A stretch of 64,000 nt of DNA from the NCBI GenBank assembly GCA_033961575.1, contig CM066737.1, forward strand, positions 50,320,771 through 50,384,770, read 5' to 3'. Positions 35,401 to 46,739 of this stretch are shown piece after piece; positions within the stretch are counted from its first letter, which is position 1, and every line of letters starts with the position of its first letter. A model generated the notes under the pieces. That model did no database searches. It had not been told where the DNA came from and saw only the letters and a program-made list of their open reading frames with translations. The translations under genes and the position numbers were made by a program. This DNA is from Aselliscus stoliczkanus (taxonomy: Eukaryota > Chordata > Mammalia > Chiroptera > Hipposideridae).

Positions 35401-35524
35401 ATCAGGCACACATTTTTATAGAGCTCTTTTTCCAAGATGGTATTGCCTAGTGATTCTTTACCTTTCTAGCAAAATTGGATCTTTGCTCTCATGGTGGTCC
35501 TCAAATCATCTGCTCTGACGCTAT

Positions 35525-35790
35525 TGTATTTATAACAGCTCCCATCCATTCATTGAGGATGCATTGTCTCAGGCACTGTGCTGAAGGCTTTATATGCATT
35601 ATATGATAGAATCTCTCCAATAACCCCATGAAGAAGGCATTATTTACTGTCATTTCACACAGAATGAAACCAAGGCTCACTGAGATTAAATGACTTGTCC
35701 AGTGTCATGCAGTCGTTCTGTGGTAGAGTGGATTTAAAGCTAGGCAATGTGCTCCCTGGAGTTGTGCGATACAATGACCCTCCAGAGTCA
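35525..35790 (-). mobile_element. MIR SINE
   Basis: CAGGCACTGTGCTGAAGGCT, CCAATAACCCCATGAAGAAG, GAGATTAAATGACTTGTCCA: antisense MIR core order. Confidence 0.83.
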
Positions 35791-35935
35791 GTGTTCTTGA
35801 CCGTGAGTGTGCAGTGGTGACTCTTATATTACATACGGCCTCCCTTTGCTTAGGAAATCTAGCTCTGAAGATTCTGGCAACCCAGACACTCTCAAGTATA
35901 GGGTTTGCCCGAAGAGCTGGCAATGAAGTAGGTAG

Positions 35936-36217
35936 AAATGTTTCAATATTTGCCTATGTGGTCCAGAACATAAGGCACTGGTGGATGTATGTTATGGAGC
36001 AGTTGCTACAGTTCATTATACCCTAAGAATAATACTGAATCTCAGTAAAGATGAAATTTTTGAAGACATAGTTCAAGAGGAAAATAGTATATATCTGAAC
36101 TTCGTTCCTTTGAAAATGATTAAACACCGAGCAATTAAAGAAAAGCTCAGGAAAACAGCCAGTTCATTTGTAGAGAGATTATTAAAACCATATCTCAATA
36201 TGAGCAACTCAGATTAA
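35936..36217 (+). other. Unidentified open frame (93 codons plus stop), possible exon or pseudogene fragment
   Basis: From a TAG at 35933-35935 the frame stays open to TAA 36215-36217; the first ATG is at 35981. The product has balanced, protein-like composition (contains VDVCYGAVATVHYTLR, KHRAIKEKLRKTA and ends LKPYLNMSNSD). It is not a repeat I know and I cannot name the protein. AATAAA follows the stop by a few bases, but there is no A-tail. A possible acceptor is GGTCCAG just before 35955, with a weak pyrimidine tract. It could be a decayed retrocopy, a 3' terminal exon or chance. Confidence 0.3.
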
Positions 36218-37060
36218 GATAATAAATATATTTGTGCTATCAGTTTTATCATAATATATACTTTAGGTTCAATATAGAAGTAAAAGCTCTAAAATATATT
36301 TTGTTTTTATATGGATTCTACATTTCACTGAAATCTATTCATTTGTTTAGTGCGTTTTCAAAGCAATTTCTCTTACCTTACTTCATTTTGGTCTCATAAA
36401 AAAATCTTTTAAGGTAGAGGAGGGAAACTATTATCTTTGTTTTATAAAAGTAAAAATTTAAGGTACAAAGTGGACAAGTAAATGAACCATGAACAGCACA
36501 TTAGAACTGAAGCAGTGAGATTTGGTTCACACCACCAGGGTGCAAAAATGTCACATTTCTTTATATCCATACAACAAACGAAATCTGCTCTCAGCCTTCT
36601 ACTTTTCCAGCTGGCTAAAAATTTAATCTCACTCATGGGGAGATGGCCTCACTTAGAGACCATCCCTCAGCCAAGATTGTTGAAAATCACAGCAAATCAT
36701 ACACAGTCCCAGAGCTTTTCAGGGCAGGCCCTTTGCGTTTTGTCCATCCTGATAGGTTTATCGTGCAAATGAACAAAGCCCCTTGTATATAGATGTGTCA
36801 GGTGCTTCTGTGCCACCTTTGGACATTGGTGGTGTGGGGAGCATGCCTTTGCTGAGGTTGGCAGCCTCATGGACTAATATCCAGGCTCTCTTAAGTGTAT
36901 CATGCAGCCATTCTCCTTTGAGACCTTGCTTCTTCCTTGGGGCACTAAAAGGGAACAAGGGTAGTCCTTGCTGCTGAAGGAATCTGTTATTACTTACATC
37001 TCCTTTTTAGTCTTAGACTTTTATAACTTTTAGGTCAGACAGGTTCTGCCACCTCTACTC
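36218..37060. other. Unassigned sequence
   Basis: No transposon or gene recognised. An AATAAA lies at about 36221, just after the open frame to its left. Confidence 0.45.
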
Positions 37061-37071
37061 AAAAGTTCTCA

Positions 37072-37511
37072 CCTCTTGGGCCAGCCGAGTGGCGCGTTAG
37101 TTAAGAGTTGGCTTGGGATGCCAGCGCTCGGCGGCTGGTCCCTGGTTCGGACCCCACATTAGGGCCAGTGATGCTGTGCCCTCTACAGCTAAAATGGTGT
37201 ACAACAACTCAACCTGGAGCTAGGGTGCTGTGGGTGGCCGGTGATGCCATGGGCTGCTGTGGGCTACCATGAGCTACCGTGAGGGGTTGGCAGCTGGTGT
37301 GAGCTGCCAAGAGCTGCTGTGAATACCCAGTGGCTGGCTACTGATCTGCCTTGCCCGGGAAGAGTGCAATGGTAGTGCCAACATGGGCCAGTGAAGCGAT
37401 GTCCTCCACAACTGGATTGAGGAGCAAAGGGACAGCAACTTGCCTGTTCCCCTCCCCCGATTCCCCAATGCTGTTCCCCTTCCCCAATTCCCCAATAAAA
37501 TCTTTTTTAAA
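37072..37511 (+). mobile_element. Long T+ tRNA SINE (Rhin-1-like)
   Basis: Tail CCCCAATAAAATCTTTTTTA. Duplication AAAAGTTCTCA at 37061-37071 and 37512-37522, with six extra bases before GGGCCAGCC. Confidence 0.94.
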
Positions 37512-37631
37512 AAAAGTTCTCATTTATTAACCCTCTGGGACAAGCCAGCATAATTTCTATGAGCCTAGGCTTTTGAAACCAAAAGTTCTGGATTGGGCGA
37601 TCGTCTAGGTGCCCGGCAACTTCTACTTTTG

Positions 37632-37721
37632 GGTTGTTCTTTTTTTACATTTTTTTTATTAGTTTCAGTTGTGCAAAACAATGTAATAGTTAGATATTTA
37701 CACTCCTCACTTGTCTTATTA
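37632..37721 (-). mobile_element. Minimal 5'-truncated L1 3' tail
   Basis: Ninety antisense bases with TTTTTTTATTAGTTTCAGTT, the L1 3' end, flanked by the exact 17-base duplication GGCAACTTCTACTTTTG (37615-37631, 37722-37738). Confidence 0.85.
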
Positions 37722-37738
37722 GGCAACTTCTACTTTTG

Positions 37739-38322
37739 ACCTTGCAAAACAAAAGACCCCAATACAGTTTGATTTGGGGGAGGGGAAAATACCTACAACA
37801 GCAAAAACAAATTATACAAAATTAATGTCACAAAAAATAATCCTATCACAAACTTCAGTACAATTCTTATTGGTAGTTTTACTTTTCTAGGCATATTATT
37901 TGTAAGTCAGCAGTAACCATGGATCTACATTTTTGTAGTTGCACACAATGTTTCTACTACTTTACTAATGTTTTATATGGCATATAGAAGAAGAAAAAAA
38001 ATATGGTCTTTGTCTCTGAGATGTAAGAAAATGAATCCATGATATGGTCTTTGACAATCTGTTGCTAGTAAGTTTCATATCCCTCTATCCAAGGGACTAG
38101 TATTTTCTTTTCTAAAGATTATTCCCTGTACAGAGAGTATCTTCTTTTCTTTTTTCTCTTTCTGGCATTCACTCAAGGATAATTATTTATTACTCATGGG
38201 GCCAGAAATATAAGAGATAACACTCTCCCTCCACTCAAGAAGTAGAAACCAGATGGAGGAAGACACTAGACCTACAATATCAGAGTGACCTGATAGAGAG
38301 GCAATATTTAATTAAGGACATA
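37739..38322. other. Unassigned AT-rich sequence
   Basis: No gene or repeat recognised. Confidence 0.45.
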
Positions 38323-38335
38323 AAGAATGAGTTGG

Positions 38336-38439
38336 TGGGCCGGCCGAGTGGTGCGGTGGTTAAGCACAGGCTTGGGAAGTCAGCGGCCCCGGTTCGTGTC
38401 CCACATGTGAGGGCCAGTGATACTGCCCTTGAAAAAAAA
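38336..38439 (+). mobile_element. Short A-tailed tRNA SINE
   Basis: Ends CTGCCCTTG plus A run. Duplication AAGA(A/T)TGAGTTGG at 38323-38335 and 38440-38452. Confidence 0.94.
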
Positions 38440-38699
38440 AAGATTGAGTTGGAGTTTACTAGAAAAGGGGGAGGAGTTCCAGAAAGAATTAACAGCATGG
38501 GCAAAGAAGGGAATAACTTCCCTAAAATAAAAATAAGGAAGTGACAGAACACAGTATGCTCAAATAACTGTCAATAACCTGACTGGTGTATAAAGTCTGT
38601 TGGGGGATAATGGCAATAGACAAGACAAGGGAGCTAGTCTGGGGTGTGATTGAAAATAATGTTCCTTTATGCAATGCTAAAGAATTTAGGATTCTTCTT

Positions 38700-39165
38700 T
38701 TTTTTTTTTTTAAGATTTTTATTGGAGAATTTGGGGAGGCGAACAGCATCAGGGAATCGGGGAAGGGGAACAGACAAGTTGCTGTCCTTTGTTCTTCAGT
38801 CTAGTTGTGGAGGACATTGCTTCACTGGCCCATGCTGGTATTGTCATTGCGCTCTTCCTGGATGAGGCAGATTGGTCGTTGGCCACTGGACAGCTGCTCA
38901 TCGCAGCTCTAGGCAGTTCACTCCAGCTGCCAACCACTCATGCTGGCTGCCAGCCACTAACTGTAGCCTATGGCAGCCCACTGTAGCAGGAGCTGCAGCT
39001 ATGCCATCCCAGGGACTCACAGCAGCCCAGTTCCAGGTGGAGCTGTTGTTCACCACCTTAGGTGTAGAAGGCAGTGTCACAGGCCCTCATATGTGGTATC
39101 CAAACTGGGGCCGCTGGCATCCCAAGCCAGCGCTTAACCACTGCACCACTCAGCCAGCCCCCAAG
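38700..39165 (-). mobile_element. Long T+ tRNA SINE (Rhin-1-like)
   Basis: Full antisense copy from the TTTTTAAGA tail to GGGGGCTGGCTGAGTGG. Duplication GGATTCTTCTT at 38689-38699 and 39166-39176. Confidence 0.95.
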
Positions 39166-39229
39166 GGATTCTTCTTAAAGGCAATAAAAAACTAACCAAA
39201 GATTCAAGTAGGGAAATGACAAAAATCAA

Positions 39230-40810
39230 AACAACATTTTTTAAATGTTCCTTCTAAGAGAGGTGCCAAGGATGGACTGGAGGAGGGTGAGATTGGCTAC
39301 AAAGAAAGTAATCAGGTGGCTATCAGTGAGAGTTGATGAAATAAGGCAATGGAAGTGGAAATGGATTTGAGGTAATATTTATGGACTAAGTATAAGTGGT
39401 GAGAGTTAACTGAGAGTTAAACACGACTCCTAAACCTGGGTAAGCAGGTAGATGGAGATGACATTAACCAAATAGGGAATACCCAGGAGGGCCAAGGTTG
39501 TGCATAAGAAGTTCTATTTTAGATATGTTGAATTTCAGATGTGTTTGGGATATTCAGGTGAAACTATCTAATTAGCCAATTGAAAAGTCGACCTGCAGGT
39601 TGCTTCGAAAAATCAGGGTTGGAGTTAGAGATTTAAAAGTCATCAGAATACAGGTGATGGATAGACTGATGACAATGAAAGTAGAGCAAAAGAAAACGCT
39701 GAGAATAGGGGTCTGAGGGGTAGGTAACTAGAATAAGAGAAGACCCCAAAAGAGACTGAGAGAAGCAAAAATCAGATGAGGGCTGGAAGAGAGAGGTGTC
39801 ACAGACGACACAGGAAGACAAAGGTCCTAGAAGAAAGGGGTGGTGTTGTGTAACAAATGCAGAGTAGAGGCCAGATAGGATAAGGACTGAAAGGGACACT
39901 ATAAATTGGCAATTCGGACATCACTGGCGGCTTTTGTTGGGGTGGTAGTGAAAGCATAAGCCAGACCATTGTGGTTTGAGGAAAAGGGAAACAGTTTTTG
40001 ACCCTTATTCTTTCAAGAAGGCTGGCAGTAAACAGAAAGTGAGAAATAAGATGGCAGCACAGTCGGCAAAGTTAAAAAGAAAGATTGTTTAATGTGAAAG
40101 AATGCTTATGGAGAGTGTATGCAGAGCTCTGAGAGAGGAGAGGTCTAAGGCATAGAGTTGAGTCTCAGACAAGTCAGGGAAGGTGAGTTCTAGTCCAATA
40201 CATCACTATCTGTGATGGAGGATCAGCTTTTAAAATTTCCAATCTGTCACAGACTGGTACTTCTGTAAACCATAATAAAAATGAATTACTAGAAAAAATT
40301 CAGTGAAAATGAAAGCTATTCAAAACATAAGCCCCCAATTTTCATTATTAGATCTGATAAACATACAATTACTTTATCAAATTGCTATAAAATTTCCTAA
40401 ATTCTCACTGTCAATTTCAGTGTTTATGTTTTTTTGATCAGTATCAAAGAGTTTAAGACTGTAAGGGTTCCACGACCATACTTTGAGTAGCACTATTCTA
40501 AACCACACCTCACGGAAAAGAGGAAAGAAAGTACACCCCTTCTTTCAAGAGAGAGGAAGGAAGAAAGGATGGGAGAATAAAGACAACAATCAGGAGTGGG
40601 ATAAAGGAGAGTTGAGGGAATCCCTACCTGAAAATCATTTTTTTTTTTTTGTAGTGAAGTAGGAAGCTTAACCTTTAGAAATGAGTAAAGAATGCAGGGG
40701 ATGGGGTGGGAGGATTGAAGGAGTGTACTACTGGATTGAAACAGCTGCTGTGGAAAAGGAGAAATGGAAATGAATAAAGATGAATAAAAGAGTTGTAAAA
40801 CAACAGAGAC
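39230..40810 (-). mobile_element. Antisense L2, decayed
   Basis: GAGTTAAACACGACTCCTAA, AAGTTCTATTTTAGATATGT, AAAAGTCATCAGAATACAGG, then near 40.66 kb GTAGTGAAGTAGGAAGC, in the order expected for antisense L2. The part between about 40.2 and 40.5 kb is not recognisable. Confidence 0.6.
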
Positions 40811-41906
40811 AAAGCGCAGCAGAGGCTGGAAATAATACATTTGTTATGGAGCCAATCAGTTCAATTTTGTGATTTTTCGCCTCAGTTTTGCAGCCTCAGA
40901 ACAGGGGTGGAGAAACATATGGCAGGGTTCTGGTAATATGGTTAGCTAGGTGTGCAAACTAGTTGTTTGCACACACAACTAAACAACTCAAAGTGCTGGA
41001 TAAAATGCAACAAACATATTCCTAAAAGTATCAAATGTATGAAAATGTAGTAAGGAATTATAGGCCCAGATCTAAGTGAAGGCAGATTTATGAAGTTACT
41101 TCTTTGAGAACATTTGCTGAACTTCATTTAAACTTCAGGGAACAAGCCATATGTTATAGGAAAACACAAAGCCAAAGGCCTACCCAAGGTGGGTGTCTAA
41201 TATGTTTCCTTCCCAGAAAAAACTTGAGTGATGAGGAACTAAACCATTAGTGTACCAGTGGACAAGAAATAGCCCCCTACACACACACAAGAGGACTTTG
41301 AGGAAAGCATCCTTGGTACTGAGTGGAGGAGGAGGAAACTGCCTGACAGGTTGTAAACACAATCTTGTCTAATAATGATTTGCAGCTTAAATTCACATTG
41401 TCAGGTGATCCAAAATACCTCAAGCTCTGAATTTAGTTTAAAGTAGACCCAAACTGGTAGTGCCATTAGATACCTGGCAGAATACAAATCTCTACAGGAA
41501 TCTACCCTCATCCTAAACCTTAAAATATTCCCACAAATAATTTTTCAAAGAAATATATAAAAATCACTAAACACACAACTTAACAATGTAAAACAAATTG
41601 GAAGTTCAAATGAGATACATTTGAATCCAAATATATAAGTAATTATATTTAAATACAAATGAGCTAAATGCTTGTGTTAAAGATAGACTAAATTTTAAAA
41701 ATCTAACCATATGCCGTTTACAATATTTACATTTAAAACATAAAGATACAGAAAGAACGCCAGTAAAAGGATTTAAAAAGACATTTCACACAAATACTAA
41801 CCAAAAGAAAGCTGGTACTGCTATATTAGTATCAGGTAAAAAAGCACTACTAAAGATATACAAGGTGATTCCTTTTCAATGAAAATAAAAATAATAATAA
41901 TATCCA

Positions 41907-42450
41907 GGGGCCGGCTAGGTGGCTCAGTTGGTTAGAGCGCGAGCTCTGAGCAACAGAGTTGCAGGTTCGATTCCCACATGGGTCACTGAGCTGCGCCTGA
42001 GCTGAGCTGCCACTGAGCTGCCAGCTGGCAGCAGGATGGCTTGGCTGGTGAGATTGCATGCTCTTAACAACAAGGTTGCCGATTCAACTCCCGCATGGGA
42101 TGGTGGGCTGCGCCCCTCCCCACCCCAGCCCTGCAACTAAGATTGAACACAGAACCCTGAGCTGAGCAGCTGCAAGCTGCTGACAGGTGGCTGGATAGCT
42201 CAGTGTCCAACAAGGTTGTTGGTTCAACTCCTGCATGGGAGGATGGGCTACGCCACCCCCCACGCCCCCCCCACCCCGCAACTAGTGTGAAAGCAGCGAC
42301 TGGACTTAGAGCTAAGCTTGAACTTTGCACAACAAAGATTGAAGGACAACAACTTGACTTGGAGCTGATGGGTCCTGGAAAAACACAATGTTCCCCTTCC
42401 CCAATTCTCCAGAACTGTTCCCCTCCCCAATTCCCTAGTAAAATTTTTTA
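41907..42450 (+). mobile_element. Composite SINE with three tRNA-like modules, complete
   Basis: Three B-box-like sequences: GGTTCGATTCC at 41964, GATTCAACTCC at 42081 and GGTTCAACTCC at 42221, each preceded by a GGCTCAGTTGG- or GGATAGCTCAG-type A box. It ends in a two-fold CCCCAATTC tail. The AATAAA has decayed to AGTAAA. Confidence 0.92.
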
Positions 42451-42805
42451 AAAATCCAACAGTAAGATATAAAAATGTCAAATTTGCATGAAAAGACTTA
42501 GAATAAACGCAAAAATCAACAAAACTACAAGGAGAAATAGACAAGTCTGTATCATAACGAGAGACTTTTAACATCTCTATTTATTCTCTCTCTGTAATCG
42601 ATAGAATAAATAGACCAAAAAATCAAGATGTATCAAGAAGATTTGAATAACACAATTAAAATTGATCTAATAGTGTATAGAACACTGACCCCAACAAATG
42701 CAGAATAGATATTCTTTTCAAGCCCACTTAGAATATTCATCAAAACTGGTTTAAGTAACTGATATGACTATACACTGGGTGGTAAAGCAAAGGATTAAAA
42801 TCATA

Positions 42806-42950
42806 CAAATATATAGTGACGGAAGAAGAACTGACTCTGGGTGGTGAGCACACAATGTGATATATAGATGATGTGTTATAGAATTGTACACTTGAAACCT
42901 ATGTAATTTTGCTAACCAGTCACCCCAATAAATTTAATTTAAAAAATGAT
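42806..42950 (+). mobile_element. Minimal L1 3' tail nested in L1
   Basis: GGGTGGTGAGCACACAATGT, TGTACACTTGAAACCTATGT and CACCCCAATAAATTTAATTT are the same L1 3' end as at 30767. Near-exact flanking duplication (ATCATACAAAT and ATAATACAAAT). Confidence 0.78.
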
Positions 42951-43299
42951 AATACAAATGACATCCTACAATCACAATGCAATTAAGCCAGAAATCAACA
43001 AGAAAATGACAACAAGTAAGACCACATATATTTTAAAATTTAAAAATATACTAATAAAAGTATGGGTCAGAGAAGAAATCATGTTGGACATTGTAAAATA
43101 TTTTGAACTGAACTAAAATGAAATTGTTACCTATAAAACTTGTGGGATGTGACTAAAGCAGTACTTAGAAGGAAAGCTATAACCTGAAATGCTTATATTT
43201 GAAAAGAAATAAAGGATGAATATGAAAGAGCCAGGCATCCATCTTAAGGATCCAGAAAAAGAACAAGAATATAAAATGAAATAAAATAGAAGGAAAGAA

Positions 43300-43640
43300 A
43301 ACATGGTGAAGCTGATTTAGGAGCAGAGGTTGGCAAAACAGATGTGGTTGAAGGCAATAAGTGTGAAGGAATTGAGCAAGCTAGTGAAAGTGTGATCAAA
43401 ATGACTGCTAATTGGGATTAAGTGGAGTAGAGAAGGGGGTAAGGTAGAGCTGGGGCAAGGAGGGAATGTCAGGAAGCTTGGAAAGTAATGATGGGTCTAT
43501 GGGCTTGAGGTCACAAAGATATGAGATCACAAAGTAATTTAATGAGAATAGGGAGTGAGAGGTGAATAGATAAGAATTTTTGATTAGCATGGAATTTTAA
43601 AGTTAAAGAATTTCTATTTGTTCTAAATGAAGAACATATT
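43300..43640 (-). mobile_element. Probable antisense L2 fragment
   Basis: Purine-rich, with a stop-start resemblance to the 5' part of antisense L2. Weakly supported. Confidence 0.4.
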
Positions 43641-43714
43641 TGGCATGTGGCCATGTAAGTGGGTTGCTAAAATGTGTGGCCATTTAAGTGGGTTGTTAAA
43701 ATGCTAAAATGGGT

Positions 43715-43850
43715 TGCTTAATTATCTGTTTATGCCTTTCTATTATTCTGCACTGGTTGGCAAGACTTTACAGGATAGGAAACCACCTTATTCATCTCTC
43801 CATCCCTATTAAGGGGTTTGGAACACAGTGGATGTTTAACAAATGCTTGT
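43715..43850 (+). mobile_element. L2 3' end fragment
   Basis: TTATTCATCTCTCCATCCCT then GTGGATGTTTAACAAATGCT, in L2 3' order. Confidence 0.65.
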
Positions 43851-43861
43851 CTATCCTAACT

Positions 43862-44010
43862 AATATAGGCACTATGCTAGGCAATTTACACACATTATTT
43901 AATCATTGCAATAATTTTATGTGGTATATACTGATACATAATTTAAGAGATAAGGAAAGTGAGGTTAAGTAACTTGCTCGAAGTTGTACAATAAATGAAA
44001 AGGTGCTGTG
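43862..44010 (-). mobile_element. MIR fragment
   Basis: GGCACTATGCTAGGCAATTT and GGTTAAGTAACTTGCTCGAA match the antisense MIR core. Confidence 0.75.
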
Positions 44011-44559
44011 CTAAAGAGCTGAGAGTAGATGTTTACTACAGCCCCAGACAAGCTATGCCCAATGCAATCACTAGGCCCTGTTGTGATTCTGGTGAGCACA
44101 ATTGCGCTGAAGCAGTGAAAACATAACGGCATCAAAATTCCACTGGAACCCCAAGGCTGATTTATAAAATGCATGTCATTCCTCTTTGCCCCTCAACTGT
44201 CTACTTCTCTCACCTCTTCATTCTTCAACCACCACCAAAGCCCAGGCATTTTATTGACTCTCTTCTTCCTGTGCTGATCATTTCCATCCAGCTCAGTCCT
44301 CCCTCTTCCCTGATGGATCCTATCTTATTGATCTCCTTATTTATGAGATCAGAAACTAATAAAAATTGATGCTTTGAGATCTCAGTATTTGTGCTTTTCA
44401 GGATACAAGTGCTGCAGGGTTCATTCTTCTATCCAAGAATTGCTTGCAGCTGCACTTCACCGAAGACGTGGCAATGGTGATCATCAAAGACATAATACTA
44501 ACTGTGATAATAATAACTATTTATAATACCCCTAGATAGTACCTATAATTAAAGAAAAG

Positions 44560-45590
44560 CCCTCTTTTGACCCTGCGTCCCTGTCTAGCTACCCATTCAT
44601 TTCCCTGTTCCTCTTTGGAGCCAAATGTTTCAACAGAATTGTCTGTGTAACCTATCTGCAATTCCTCACCTCCCTATTGACTTTTCAGTCCACTCTTGTC
44701 TGCCTTCTGGCCCCTCCACTCCAATGAAATTACTTACGTTATTGCAACAAGCAACCTCCATGTTGCCAAATCCAATAGACACTTCTCTATCTACATCTTA
44801 CTTGAACTCCATGCAATATTTGACATGGTTAACCATTCTCTTTATCTTAAAATATTTTTTTCTTTGGATATTGTGACACAGCAATGCTGGTCCCCTGCCC
44901 CTACCTCACTGGCTGCTCTTGCTTAGTTTCCTTTGCAGATTTCTCCTAATATTGTGGTACCTCAGGACTCAATCCTGGGTCTTCTCTTTTTTCTTTATCT
45001 TCCTTCTCTATGTCATTTCATCCAGACCAGGGCTTTTAATACCACCTATGTGCTGATAACTCCCAAATTTGTTTCTCTTGTAAAGACTCTAATCTGAATT
45101 CATAACATGCATATTTGACTATCTACTTGACATATACATTTGGATATCTAACAGATACCTTAAACTTATTATGTCAAGAACTGTTGATATCCCCCAACCA
45201 GCTCCTATTCCTATCTTCTCCATCTCACTATGTCACCAACACTCATTCAGTTACTTAAACTAGAAATCTAGGCATCATCCCTCATTCCTTTCTTTTCCCC
45301 ACATCAACAGTGTATCCATAAGTAAGTCTTATTCACTCTATCTCTAAAGATTATGTAGAATAACTTCCTTCAGTTCTCATGATTGCTACTACTTATGTCC
45401 AGGCCCATAGTAGATTACACAAGTTTCCTGACTGGTCTCTTTACCTCCTCTCTGTTCTTTTCTAGTACATTTTCCACATAGCAGCAAAATTTATCTTATT
45501 GAACACTTAAGTGGCTTCCCATTTGGATCTTTGAATAAAAGCCAAATTCTTTATTTGGGCTGTACATAAGCCACACTTGCTTCTCAATAA
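44560..45590 (+). mobile_element. L2 LINE, 3' half of ORF2
   Basis: Sense L2 shows CCTCAGGACTCAATCCTGGG, CATTTGGATATCTAACAGAT, AATCTAGGCATCATCCCTCA, GACTGGTCTCTTTACCTCCT and AAGTGGCTTCCCATTTGG in L2 order. Heavily decayed, no long frame. Confidence 0.8.
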
Positions 45591-45891
45591 GTAAATAAAA
45601 CAACACTATGCACCAACTAAACATAACACACATCTATAGAGAATCCTACCCAATAATAGTAGAACACATAATCTTATCAAGTGCATGTGGAACATTATCT
45701 AGACAGACTATATACTAGGTTAAAAAACAAGCCTCAAAACAATTAAAATGATTGAAATCATGCAAGATATAGTCTCCATCAGAAAGGAATGAAATTAGAA
45801 ATAAATAATAGAATGAGATTTGGGGAGTTCACAAATATGTGGAAATTAAAACACTTCTTTAGAATTGATGGATCAAAGAAAAAAAAATCAC

Positions 45892-46322
45892 GGGCCGGCT
45901 GCGTGGCTCATTGTTAGGAGTTGGCTTCAGATGCCAGCTCTGAGCAGCAGGGCACCGGTTTGGATCCCGCATGAGGGCCATTGACGCTGTGCCCACTACA
46001 GCTAAGATGGTGAACAACAGCTCGACCTGGAGCTGGGATGCCTTGAGTTGCTGGTGATGGCGTAGGCTGCAGTGGGGCTGGCCAGCAGCTGGCATGTGCT
46101 TGCGTGAGCTGCCGTGAGCCACCGTGAGCAGTGGCCCAATGGCCCGCAAGTGACTGCCTCACCCGGGAAGGGCGTGATGATGATACCAACATGGACCAGT
46201 GGAACGACATCCTCCACAACTAGACTGAAGAACAAAAGGACAGCAACTTGTCTGTTTCCCTTCCCTGATTCCCCCAACACTGTTCCCCTCCCCCAATTCC
46301 CCAATATAATCTTTTTTTAAAA
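45892..46322 (+). mobile_element. Long tRNA SINE, GCTGTGCC variant
   Basis: Tail CCCCAATATAATCTTTTTTT: the usual AATAAA has changed to AATATA while the pol III terminator remains. The body has the variant CTGTGCCCACTACAGCTAAG and CTGCAGTGGGGCTGGCC, shared with the copy at 32911. Confidence 0.9.
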
Positions 46323-46502
46323 AAAATATAAAGATAAATGAGAAAATATTTGAGATGAATGAAAGCAAAGCCACAACATACCAAAACTTATGGGATGAAG
46401 GTAAAACAATTTTTAGAGAGAAATTTATATCTGAAACACCTTTATTAAAAAAGAAGAAATATCTCAAGTCAATACCCTAAGCTTACACCTTAAGAAACTA
46501 GA

Positions 46503-46613
46503 GGGCCGGCCGAGTGGTGCGGTGGTTAAGTGCTGGCTTGGGAAGCCAGCGGCCCCGGTTCGGTCCCACAAATGAGGGCCCGTGATACTCCCCTCAAAAA
46601 AAACAAACAAACA
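46503..46613 (+). mobile_element. Short A-tailed tRNA SINE (Rhin-1-like)
   Basis: Opens GGGCCGGCCGAGTGGTGC and ends CCCTC with an A/AAAC tail. Duplication AAGAAACTAGA at 46492-46502 and 46614-46624. Confidence 0.95.
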
Positions 46614-46739
46614 AAGAAACTAGAACAGAAGGGCAAGCTAAAACCAAGGCAAACATAAGAAAGGAAATAATAAAGACTAGAACAGAGATAAATGAAATGG
46701 AGAACAGAAAAACAATACAGAAAATTAGTAAAATAGTAA

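Larger units (their letters stand above)
41100..43290 (+). mobile_element. L1 fragment: endonuclease and central ORF2 region
   Basis: CCATATGCCGTTTACAATAT, ACCAAAAGAAAGCTGGTACT, AACACTGACCCCAACAAATG and AAAGCAGTACTTAGAAGGAA follow the sense L1 order. It overlaps the consensus region of the L1 at 45.6 kb, so it is a separate copy. Split by a composite SINE at 41907 and a small L1 tail at 42806. No intact frame. The part before about 41650 is less certain. Confidence 0.75.

Noticed and set aside
41930..42231. tRNA genes suggested by A and B boxes
   Set aside because: They occur as SINE heads with SINE bodies, flanking duplications and no cloverleaf of full length.
20706..46467. Recurring protein-like frames (for example containing VVEDIASLAHVGIIIALF) at 6959, 20706, 22128, 30916, 37338, 38789 and 46002
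   Set aside because: All are the antisense reading of the long tRNA SINE body; the similarity between them is repeat sequence, not a gene family.
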